From positions 1-34,549 of the forward strand of contig JAZNXS010000040.1 in the NCBI GenBank assembly GCA_045594025.1: 34,549 nt of DNA, read 5' to 3'. Position numbers and translations under genes: made by a program. Every line of letters starts with the position of its first letter. The stretch's first letter is position 1. The DNA comes from Scatosoma sp045594025. GTDB taxonomy: Bacteria > Bacillota > Clostridia > Christensenellales > Borkfalkiaceae. The notes beneath the pieces were generated by a model. That model was not told the DNA's origin, made no database searches, and saw only the letters and a program-made list of their open reading frames with translations. Positions 16,269-22,468 of this stretch are shown one piece after another.

Positions 16269-16297
16269 ATTATACTCCACTTCTTTACAAAATGCAA
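16269..16297 (-). promoter_or_regulatory. sigma-A promoter of folT
   Basis: TTGCAT (16292-16297), 17-base spacer, perfect TATAAT (16269-16274) on the minus strand, leading straight into the riboswitch. Confidence 0.7.
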
Positions 16298-16319
16298 GTG
16301 TTTGCTCCCCCTTTTGAGG

Positions 16320-16325
16320 TATAAT
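16320..16325 (+). promoter_or_regulatory. probable -10 element for the DUF421 gene
   Basis: A perfect TATAAT lies 28 bases before the ATG at 16353, divergent from the folT promoter. No convincing -35 is seen at 16-18 bases. If it is used, the ORF extension upstream to 16302 cannot be translated. Confidence 0.45.
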
Positions 16326-16352
16326 TTTACGCGGCTGACTCAAAATAGCGGT

Positions 16353-17039
16353 ATGGGACTGATTATCATACGCACCACCATTATTTTCATTACGCTATTC
16401 GCCGTTATGCGCCTGATGGGGAAACGGCAAATCGGGGAAATGCAGCCGTACGAATTTATCATTACGTTGATTATTGCAGAGCTTGCCTGTATCCCGATGG
16501 AGGACACCTCCATTCCCCTTTTATACGGCATCATCTCCATTTTGACCGTGTACCTTTTGCATCAAATCGTATGTCTACTCGATTTAAATATCAGTGGTGC
16601 GAAAACGATTTTAAGCGGCACGCCGAGCATTGTATTGAATAAAGACGGAATCGACGATACACAGTTGAAAAAAAACAACCTGGACGTCGCCGATTTAATC
16701 GAAAGCTTGCGCGTAGAGGGCTTCTTCGCGTTGGACGCCGTCGATTACGCGCTGTACGAATCAAGCGGAACGTTTTCGGCTCTGCCGAAAAAGGATTACG
16801 AATCCATACAAAACTCCTTGCCGATTGTCATTATCGACGAAGGAAAATTTGACGAAAAAAACATACAGCTTACCAAACAATCTAAAAGCTATTATTTGCA
16901 AATTTTAAAGGACCATGGCTGTAACGAGGAGAAAAATGTCCTTGTAATGACGGTAGACGGAAACGGAAAAGTATACCTACAAACCAAAGGTCAAAAATAC
17001 CAAACCTTCCATTTGAAATGGGAAAAACAATTATGGTGA
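16353..17039 (+). CDS. DUF421 (YetF-like) membrane protein
   Basis: A 228-residue protein matching the usual 230 of the YetF/YdfS family. There are three membrane segments in the first 85 residues, with the family motif MGKRQIGEMQPYEFIITL on the first inner loop, followed by a soluble domain (VLNKDGIDDTQLKKNNLDVADL) of the YetF type. The start is ATG 16353 (MGLIIIRTT). An earlier ATG at 16302 would lie before the -10 element and add a non-hydrophobic leader. The chosen start lacks a clear Shine-Dalgarno, consistent with a very short leader. In Bacillus, relatives are linked to spore and envelope functions, but no biochemical role is established. It is followed by a DUF4363 gene after 10 bases. 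Confidence 0.88.
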   Translation: MGLIIIRTTIIFITLFAVMRLMGKRQIGEMQPYEFIITLIIAELACIPMEDTSIPLLYGIISILTVYLLHQIVCLLDLNISGAKTILSGTPSIVLNKDGIDDTQLKKNNLDVADLIESLRVEGFFALDAVDYALYESSGTFSALPKKDYESIQNSLPIVIIDEGKFDEKNIQLTKQSKSYYLQILKDHGCNEEKNVLVMTVDGNGKVYLQTKGQKYQTFHLKWEKQLW

Positions 17040-17049
17040 GGAACAGGAT

Positions 17050-17427
17050 ATGATTAAAACGATTGCAAGCATTATCATCACACTTGCCCTAATGATCGGG
17101 CTCTGCATATACGAAGTGCATTACGTACAAGTTACCTTCGACAGTTTTCACGAGGTGTTACGCACCCTGCAACATAAAACGGCACTAGGAACGGTCACCT
17201 ACGACGACGGACTCGCTACACGCGAGTTTTGGGATAATCATAAAATCCTGCTGCACGTTTGGGTTCCCCATACCGTCCTTTACGAAATCGATTACCAGCT
17301 AGACGAAGCCATCGGTTTTTTGCGCGTCGAGGAATACAACGACGCCCTTCCTAAAATCGAGGTGCTATTAGGGCTTTCCGAAAACGTACCCGACGGGTAC
17401 ACTTTCTCTTTGGGAAATATATTTTAA
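17050..17427 (+). CDS. DUF4363-type small membrane-anchored protein
   Basis: A 125-residue protein with one N-terminal membrane helix (IKTIASIIITLALMIGLCIY) and an exported-looking helical domain of about 100 residues, with the pattern W..HK.LLHVWVPHT..YEID..L..A. This fits the DUF4363 family, which commonly follows DUF421 genes in Clostridia. GAGG lies 8 bases before the ATG, and the gene starts 10 bases after the DUF421 stop. The two products probably act together at the membrane. The function is unknown. Confidence 0.75.
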   Translation: MIKTIASIIITLALMIGLCIYEVHYVQVTFDSFHEVLRTLQHKTALGTVTYDDGLATREFWDNHKILLHVWVPHTVLYEIDYQLDEAIGFLRVEEYNDALPKIEVLLGLSENVPDGYTFSLGNIF

Positions 17428-17433
17428 GGCATG

Positions 17434-17472
17434 AAAAAAGCGCTCAGCTCGTACCTGGGCGCTTCATTTTTA
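17434..17472. terminator. bidirectional terminator, DUF4363 / small unknown gene
   Basis: GCGCTCAG pairs with CTGGGCGC (one T-G pair) around CTCGTAC, flanked by AAAAAA on the left and ATTTTT on the right. It serves both converging units. Confidence 0.85.
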
Positions 17473-17475
17473 ATT

Positions 17476-17829
17476 TTATGCCAATCCGTAAGCCAACACA
17501 ATCCTTACGTTTGCATCAAAGATATTATAGAGGAAGTTTTTCACGGCATTCGAGGTTGCCTCGTCCGGCTCCTCTTTTTCATTGCTTTGAATCATCGTTA
17601 CCATCGCGTTAAAATTCTTATAGATGATTTGCGCGTCTTCCTCAATCGCCGTGTAAGCCTCTTCCGTGCCCGTGCTTTGAATCGAGTGCATCTCCTCCAC
17701 CGTATCGTTCATCGCGTATAACAACTGCATATTTCCCGTTTTAATCATCTCCACCGACTGCTGGTTGAGCTCGGCAAGAAGCTGAATAAAGCGTTGCAGT
17801 TTTTCATTTCCTTCCAATTCCGTTGCCAT
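17476..17829 (-). CDS. unrecognised 117-residue helical protein coupled to the pyrophosphorylase
   Basis: I do not recognise a family. The protein is acidic, appears almost entirely alpha-helical, and has no membrane segment or signal peptide. The middle is rich in Met, Asn and Glu (QQSVEMIKTGNMQLLYAMND), and the end carries a moderately hydrophobic helix (VKNFLYNIFDANVRIVLAYG). Its ATG shares one base with the TAA of the upstream UDP-sugar pyrophosphorylase (TAATG), so translation is almost certainly coupled, and it ends at a strong terminator. The coupling argues that it is real and suggests a role connected with nucleotide-sugar metabolism or its envelope use, which is inference only. Confidence 0.7.
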   Translation of the reverse strand: MATELEGNEKLQRFIQLLAELNQQSVEMIKTGNMQLLYAMNDTVEEMHSIQSTGTEEAYTAIEEDAQIIYKNFNAMVTMIQSNEKEEPDEATSNAVKNFLYNIFDANVRIVLAYGLA

Positions 17830-19058
17830 TATAAAATCACCCCATTTTCTTGCAACAATGCGCGCGCAGATTCCACGCTATCTATACCAGTTTTATTCTT
17901 TATGGGTGCAAATTCCTTTTCTCTTACCACTTCAAAAGGCAGTACGCTGCCCATCAGCTTGATTAAATCCACAGCGAGCGCTTCAAACTTCTTTCCGTTT
18001 TCCTTTTCAGGCTTTCTCGTTACGCCGTCTTCGCACAGACATTCAATCTTCTTTTCTACGATATGCACGGGAATCTTTTTATCCACGATCTCTTCCAAAG
18101 TCGTCAAACGGAACAAATAGTTCATGATTACGCCGTAGCAGTATACCAAATCCCCGTTCTCATCGCGAAGATTTGCCATCGCGTCCGTCAATTCATAATA
18201 TTCGATGATGTCGGGCTGCGTGCCGTCCATGCAAAGTACGCCTACCTTTTCATAGGGTTCCGTCTTGCAAATGACTTTTGCACCGCAGTTGACGCCGCTT
18301 AAAATCGTCGCGCCGACGAATACGGGATCGGCAATACGTTGCAATACGTTATCCACCGCATAGATATTCAACCATTCCACGCCACGCGCATGAAGATCTT
18401 CGCAAAGTCCTGCCCTTTGTAAGGAACTGAACCAACCGCCGTTGCCGTTCGGCGACAGCGCAGGCATATCTTTACGCTCTAAGATAATCTTACCGTCGTA
18501 GTCCACCGCAGGCGCCATGTCTTGCTTGAAGAACTTCACTTCCGATTCGGGATAACCGAAATAGTTGTGTTCCTTCCAAAAGCTTGTGGTCTGCACATGG
18601 TTTTTATCGCTCGTCATGATATAGAGAGGCACGGTAACGCCGCACTTCTTCGTAACGTCCATCAAGTTCTTCATCTGTTGTTCGAAAATATACAAGGGCT
18701 TGGTAATGCCGATGTCGTACGCGCCCTTAGGGCCATCCACCCCAAGACGAGTACCCATACCGCCTGCAAGCAAAACCGCCGCCACTTTGCCGGCTTTGAT
18801 CGCTTCTATACCCACTTCTTCAAACTCTTTGAGTTTCTTTTCAATCTCTGCACGGCGAAGCCCTGCGATAGGGCTTATATCTCTGCCCTTACCGCTTAAA
18901 TCCACGGGATTTGCCAACGCTTCTTCAAAGCTCCATTCAATATTTGCTATACCCTCAAGCAGATTTTTCTTGCCTGCGTCGTCTAATTCTTCGTAATATT
19001 TAAGAAGTTGCATCTGGTTTTTACTTTCCAGTAATGCTTTTGCCTGTTCATAAGTCAT
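17829..19058 (-). CDS. UDPGP-family nucleotidyltransferase (UDP-GlcNAc / UDP-glucose pyrophosphorylase)
   Basis: A 409-residue cytosolic enzyme of the AGX/UGP type. The nucleotide-binding signature LLAGGMGTRLGVDGPKG is at about 96-112, followed by SDKNHVQTTSFW, PNGNGGWFSSLQ (sugar-site loop) and KVGVLCM. It makes a UDP-sugar from UTP and a sugar 1-phosphate. The family is eukaryote-like and separate from bacterial GalU and GlmU. The balance of motifs fits UDP-N-acetylhexosamine at least as well as UDP-glucose. The start is ATG 19058 (MTYEQAKALL). The in-frame extension to 19130 crosses the promoter. The Shine-Dalgarno AGGAG is 12 bases away, with an ATG-CTA-TAA mini-frame between them. Confidence 0.88.
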   Translation of the reverse strand: MTYEQAKALLESKNQMQLLKYYEELDDAGKKNLLEGIANIEWSFEEALANPVDLSGKGRDISPIAGLRRAEIEKKLKEFEEVGIEAIKAGKVAAVLLAGGMGTRLGVDGPKGAYDIGITKPLYIFEQQMKNLMDVTKKCGVTVPLYIMTSDKNHVQTTSFWKEHNYFGYPESEVKFFKQDMAPAVDYDGKIILERKDMPALSPNGNGGWFSSLQRAGLCEDLHARGVEWLNIYAVDNVLQRIADPVFVGATILSGVNCGAKVICKTEPYEKVGVLCMDGTQPDIIEYYELTDAMANLRDENGDLVYCYGVIMNYLFRLTTLEEIVDKKIPVHIVEKKIECLCEDGVTRKPEKENGKKFEALAVDLIKLMGSVLPFEVVREKEFAPIKNKTGIDSVESARALLQENGVIL

Positions 19059-19091
19059 TATAGCATGGTACTCCTTTTTTTCATTTTTATT

Positions 19092-19120
19092 ATTGTAGCA
19101 AATTTCCCTATGGAAAGCAA
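19092..19120 (-). promoter_or_regulatory. promoter of the UDP-sugar pyrophosphorylase unit
   Basis: TTGCTT (19115-19120), 17-base spacer, TACAAT (19092-19097) on the minus strand, about 35 bases before the start codon. Confidence 0.5.
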
Positions 19121-19128
19121 GAGTTTTC

Positions 19129-19151
19129 AAGAATTTTTATATAAAATTCTT
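19129..19151. terminator. AT-rich palindrome, possible weak terminator of the S-component unit
   Basis: AAGAATTTT and AAAATTCTT form a perfect 9-base-pair stem around TATAT, about 50 bases after the S-component stop. A smaller ATTCCC/GGGAA stem lies just before it on the minus strand. The stem is weak and low in GC, so the call is tentative. Confidence 0.35.
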
Positions 19152-19198
19152 TCCCTGTTTTTGGGAATTCTTTCACTTACATTCAAACAGAAAGAATT

Positions 19199-19750
19199 TC
19201 ATTTCTTTACCAAGCGAAAAGCCTTTTGCAGCGGAATAAACAACACGGAAACGGAAACTGCCGCGCAAATCACCTGTGGAATCATAAACGGGATCGCCGC
19301 ATAAAAGTACATTTTCGCTGCTTCTGGGGAATAGCGCAACCAAAAAGGCGTGATAACGCAATCCAACAACGTAAAACAAACGGCACTAAGGCAAGACGCC
19401 ACCGTGACAATAATCAAGGTATTCCAAGACGCTTGAAACCATTTTCCAAAAAAGCCGAATAGCGCCGCTAAGCCATTATAATAAAGGAGATATAGTACCA
19501 AAACGTTTGGAAAAAAGCCAAACAGCATCTGCCGCAGCAAAGAAAATACCGTTGCCGCAATCATCCCCCTTCGCACCCCAAAAGTAAACGCATAGGAAAC
19601 GAACAGCACCGTCACAAGCTCAACGCCCGGCACAGCAGAAAGACAAAGCTGCGTCGCAATCGTAAACGCTGTAAATACGCCCACCTGCGCCGCTTCTTTG
19701 GCTATATTTATTCGTTTTTTGCTCGTTTCATCGTTATTCATCGCGTACAT
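19199..19750 (-). CDS. ECF transporter S component, probably for cobalamin or a precursor
   Basis: A 183-residue integral membrane protein with about five or six hydrophobic helices and the S-component opening (AAQVGVFTAFTIATQLCLSAVPG near 20-42, then a loop and FVSYAFTFGVRRG). It probably captures a vitamin in the membrane for an energy-coupling module encoded elsewhere. The substrate is inferred from context: the gene is 14 bases behind a DUF4430 lipoprotein gene, and both follow a cobalamin riboswitch. The known or predicted B12-related S components (CbrT, CblT) are the obvious comparison, but I cannot assign it to either by eye. AAGGA lies 4-5 bases before the ATG. Confidence 0.75.
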   Translation of the reverse strand: MYAMNNDETSKKRINIAKEAAQVGVFTAFTIATQLCLSAVPGVELVTVLFVSYAFTFGVRRGMIAATVFSLLRQMLFGFFPNVLVLYLLYYNGLAALFGFFGKWFQASWNTLIIVTVASCLSAVCFTLLDCVITPFWLRYSPEAAKMYFYAAIPFMIPQVICAAVSVSVLFIPLQKAFRLVKK

Positions 19751-19764
19751 GGTATCCTTTTATG

Positions 19765-20223
19765 TTAAAATTTTTGATAATACCAAACGTAGCTTTCCCC
19801 TGCCTTTACCCTCAAAGCGTTCGCGCCGAATAAAGCGCTGCCTAAGGTTTTTCCGTTTAAGTTATACGTGCCGTACTCTGTATTAGATAAACTTGCGTCC
19901 GAGGTATACAGCATCCAACAATAGCTCCAGTCCGCAGGGTTTTTCTTGCCGTTGATTTCCGTAATCATGCCCGTGCCGTCCGCTACAAAAGTCAGCTGTT
20001 CCTTATTTTTTAAATGTTTCATAACCGCAAAAAGCGTTACGTCAGCCTCTGTTTTCTCCACGAAAATCGCCACAACGTTTTCATCCTCCGTCGGTTGCAC
20101 GGAAGCCATTATCGCGCTCTCCTTAGCAGAGCTTTCCTCTCCGCCTATAACGCACCCTGCAAACCCAAGCATGCTTAGCAACATCATAATACAAAGAAAA
20201 AGAGAAAACCATTTACGTTTCAT
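19765..20223 (-). CDS. DUF4430 lipoprotein under cobalamin control
   Basis: A 152-residue exported lipoprotein. The signal peptide (basic start, hydrophobic core MMLLSMLG) ends in the lipobox FAGC with C24, so it should be anchored on the outer face of the membrane by Lgt and LspA. The mature part, with DVTLFAVMKHL, GMITEINGKKNPADWSYCWMLY and a C-terminal VKAGESYVWYYQKF, fits DUF4430, a fold related to the C-terminal beta domain of transcobalamin and intrinsic factor. A cobalamin riboswitch and terminator precede it. It probably captures a corrinoid and hands it to the S component encoded next. Binding is inference from family and context. AGGAG lies 6 bases before the ATG. Confidence 0.85.
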   Translation of the reverse strand: MKRKWFSLFLCIMMLLSMLGFAGCVIGGEESSAKESAIMASVQPTEDENVVAIFVEKTEADVTLFAVMKHLKNKEQLTFVADGTGMITEINGKKNPADWSYCWMLYTSDASLSNTEYGTYNLNGKTLGSALFGANALRVKAGESYVWYYQKF

Positions 20224-20234
20224 AACGCTCTCCT

Positions 20235-20271
20235 AAAAAAATCCCGAACGGCGAATAAACAGCATTCGGGA
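20235..20271 (-). terminator. riboswitch-controlled terminator before the DUF4430 gene
   Basis: On the minus strand TCCCGAA (20265-20271) pairs with TTCGGGA (20242-20248), followed by seven T residues, ending 12 bases before the start codon. Its 5' arm (TCCCG) could alternatively pair with CGGGA in the B12 box, giving an antiterminator. A second stem, CCGCT-tatac-AGCGG, lies between riboswitch and terminator. Confidence 0.75.
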
Positions 20272-20348
20272 AAAGTAGCGCAAAATACCGCTGTATAAGC
20301 GGTTTTTATCGCGTCTTTTCGCCTCTCCGCAAAAATTCGCTTTCTAAA

Positions 20349-20541
20349 ACAGACGGCAGGTCTCCCGGCTTACAACGCTTTGATAACGATTTCATCGCAT
20401 ACCTACCCCCTTCCTTCCCATTTTTGTCAACAGTGAAAGGCGGTAAAGCATTCTTACGGTTGCGGAGGCAGCGGAGCAACTCGCTGATTGCAATTTCTCT
20501 CTTCCCTATTAAACCTCTTCCGCAAAAGAAGTACCGTTTGT
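20349..20541 (-). ncRNA. cobalamin riboswitch
   Basis: On the minus strand the conserved blocks occur in order: GGTTTAATAGGGAA, TGCTCCGCTGCCTCCGCAACC then GTAA, the TTTCACTG segment, a GGGAAGG..GGTATGCGATGA block, and the B12 box AAGCCGGGAGACCTGCC (20355-20371). P1 closes as ACAAACGG (20534-20541) with CCGTCTGT (20349-20356), one mismatch. The promoter is immediately upstream and an intrinsic terminator follows, so B12 should reduce expression of the downstream lipoprotein and transporter. An open frame that crosses this RNA (20306-20590) is a by-product. Confidence 0.93.
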
Positions 20542-20561
20542 TCGTATTCAGTTCTGTTTTT

Positions 20562-20590
20562 ATTATACTCTTAAGAAAAGAAAAAGTCAA
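20562..20590 (-). promoter_or_regulatory. sigma-A promoter of the cobalamin-riboswitch unit
   Basis: TTGACT (20585-20590), 17-base spacer, perfect TATAAT (20562-20567) on the minus strand, about 15 bases before the riboswitch. It is divergent from the phosphohexomutase promoter. Confidence 0.8.
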
Positions 20591-20646
20591 GAAGCCGAAA
20601 GAAAAAATACATTTTTCGAAAATCCAAACTTTTTCTTATAAAAAGC

Positions 20647-20675
20647 TTGAAAAATATCTAAAAAACCGCTATAAT
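20647..20675 (+). promoter_or_regulatory. sigma-A promoter of the phosphohexomutase-transketolase unit
   Basis: TTGAAA (20647-20652), 17-base spacer, perfect TATAAT (20670-20675), leaving a leader of about 68 bases. Confidence 0.75.
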
Positions 20676-20749
20676 AGTAGTATACTTTTGGCATAGCCTA
20701 CTCCACGTTAAGCTTACTTGCGTTAACGCAAAGAAAAAAGGAGCTCAAA

Positions 20750-22435
20750 ATGACTTTAACGGAATACCTTACTTTGAAAAATGGATCGGACGTACGCGGC
20801 GTAGCGATAGAAGGGAAAGACCCCGTCAATCTCACGGAAGAAGCCGTGGAAAATATTGCCAAAGCGTTTTGCGTTTGGTTAATTTCCCATACGGGAAAGA
20901 CGCAGGTACGTGTGGCAGTCGGTTACGATTCTCGTATCTCCTCCCCCACTCTTTGCGAAGCGGCGGTAAAAGGAATCACCTCGACGGGGCACAACGCCCT
21001 TGTAACAGGGCTTTCCACCACCCCCTCCATGTTCATGTTGTTAAAGGACGAAAGAATAAATCAGAACACCCCTTGCGACGGTTCTATTATGATCACGGCA
21101 AGCCATCTTCCTTCTAATCGTAACGGCATGAAATTCTTTACGAGAAAAGGCGGTTTGCGCTCCCATGATATCCAAGAAATATTAGAGTTGGCGCCCAACT
21201 ACCGTTTTGCCGAGCCCAACGCTTGCGGCAAGCGTATCGACGCCCCTTACCTTGATGCATACGCGACCTCGCTTGTTGCGCAAGTACGCGCAGCCACGCA
21301 AGAGGAACAACCTTTGCTTGGTAAAAAAATCATCGTCGACGCCGGGAACGGCGCAGGCGGATTCTTTGTGGATAAAGTGCTCGCTCCTTTGGGCGCAGAT
21401 ACCGAAGGTTCACAATTCTTAGAGCCGGACGGCACTTTTCCCAACCATATCCCTAACCCTGAAAACAAGGACGCCATGGCTTCGATTTGCGCCGCCGTAA
21501 AAGCGGTGAACGCAGACATGGGTATTATCTTTGATACGGACGTAGACAGAGCCGCCGTTGTGGACAAGAGCGCCACGGAAATCAACCGTAACCGTTTGAT
21601 TGCACTGATTTCCGCTATTCTTTTGGAAGAACGGCAAGGCACAATCGTCACCGATTCGGTAACTTCCGACGGCTTGACGAAGTTCATTGAAAGCAGAGGC
21701 GGCGTACATCACCGCTTTAAAAGAGGATATAACAACGTTATCAGTGAGGCAATCCGTTTGAACGAGCTCGGCGAATATACTCCCCTTGCTATCGAGACCA
21801 GCGGACACGCGGCGCTTCAAGAAAACGATTTCCTTGACGACGGCGCATACCTCATCGTAAGATTGCTTATCGCTTTTTCCAAAGCGGCAAAAGAGGGTAA
21901 AAACCTTACCGATTTGATAGCAGATTTAGAAATTCCCCAAGAGGAAGCGGAAATCCGCTTATCCTTTGCGGATGGGTGCGATTTCAAAACGGTCGGCAAC
22001 CAAATTTTGAAAGATTTCCACGCTTATGTTTCCACCCTCCCTTACGCCAAGCCGGCGCAGGAAAATTACGAAGGTTGTCGCGTAAATTATAACGAAAAAC
22101 ACGGCAACGGCTGGGTACTTCTCCGCATGAGCTTGCACGATCCCATACTTCCCATCAATATCGAAAGCATGGCTTCTTTTGGGTGCATGAAAATCATGAA
22201 AGAGGTGTATTATTTCCTTAAACAATACCCTGCCCTTGACGTAACGCCTTTAGAAAAGGCGATTGAGGAGCAACGCGCGCAGTTACTTCGCTCTGTGCAA
22301 GCCAAACGCGCAAACGATCCAAGCTATCTTTCCTTCCTCTTTAAGCGCAACTGCGGCGCACAAACGGAAGGTACCGAAGCGCAACCTGCAGAAACTGCCA
22401 AAGCAGAAATTGCAGAAGTAAAACCCGAAAACTAA
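20750..22435 (+). CDS. phosphoglucomutase / phosphomannomutase family protein
   Basis: A 561-residue alpha-D-phosphohexomutase. The phosphoserine motif is TASHLPSNRNG with S118, the metal-binding loop is DTDVDR (D262, D264, D266, in place of the usual DGDADR), and the sugar-specificity loop is ETSGHAAL near 347. The protein interconverts hexose 1- and 6-phosphates. Substrate (glucose or mannose) is not fixed by these motifs. It is longer than typical 450-residue bacterial enzymes, partly through a C-terminal Ala/Glu-rich tail (about 535-561). AAGGAG lies 6 bases before the ATG. Transketolase follows after 33 bases, linking glycogen or envelope-sugar supply with pentose phosphates. Confidence 0.9.
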   Translation: MTLTEYLTLKNGSDVRGVAIEGKDPVNLTEEAVENIAKAFCVWLISHTGKTQVRVAVGYDSRISSPTLCEAAVKGITSTGHNALVTGLSTTPSMFMLLKDERINQNTPCDGSIMITASHLPSNRNGMKFFTRKGGLRSHDIQEILELAPNYRFAEPNACGKRIDAPYLDAYATSLVAQVRAATQEEQPLLGKKIIVDAGNGAGGFFVDKVLAPLGADTEGSQFLEPDGTFPNHIPNPENKDAMASICAAVKAVNADMGIIFDTDVDRAAVVDKSATEINRNRLIALISAILLEERQGTIVTDSVTSDGLTKFIESRGGVHHRFKRGYNNVISEAIRLNELGEYTPLAIETSGHAALQENDFLDDGAYLIVRLLIAFSKAAKEGKNLTDLIADLEIPQEEAEIRLSFADGCDFKTVGNQILKDFHAYVSTLPYAKPAQENYEGCRVNYNEKHGNGWVLLRMSLHDPILPINIESMASFGCMKIMKEVYYFLKQYPALDVTPLEKAIEEQRAQLLRSVQAKRANDPSYLSFLFKRNCGAQTEGTEAQPAETAKAEIAEVKPEN

Positions 22436-22468
22436 ATTAGAAAATTTAAATAGGAGTATCTATATATT

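Noticed and set aside
20306..20590. 94-codon minus-strand open frame before the DUF4430 gene
   Set aside because: It runs straight through the cobalamin riboswitch, whose conserved blocks and P1 stem explain the sequence. No coding signature.
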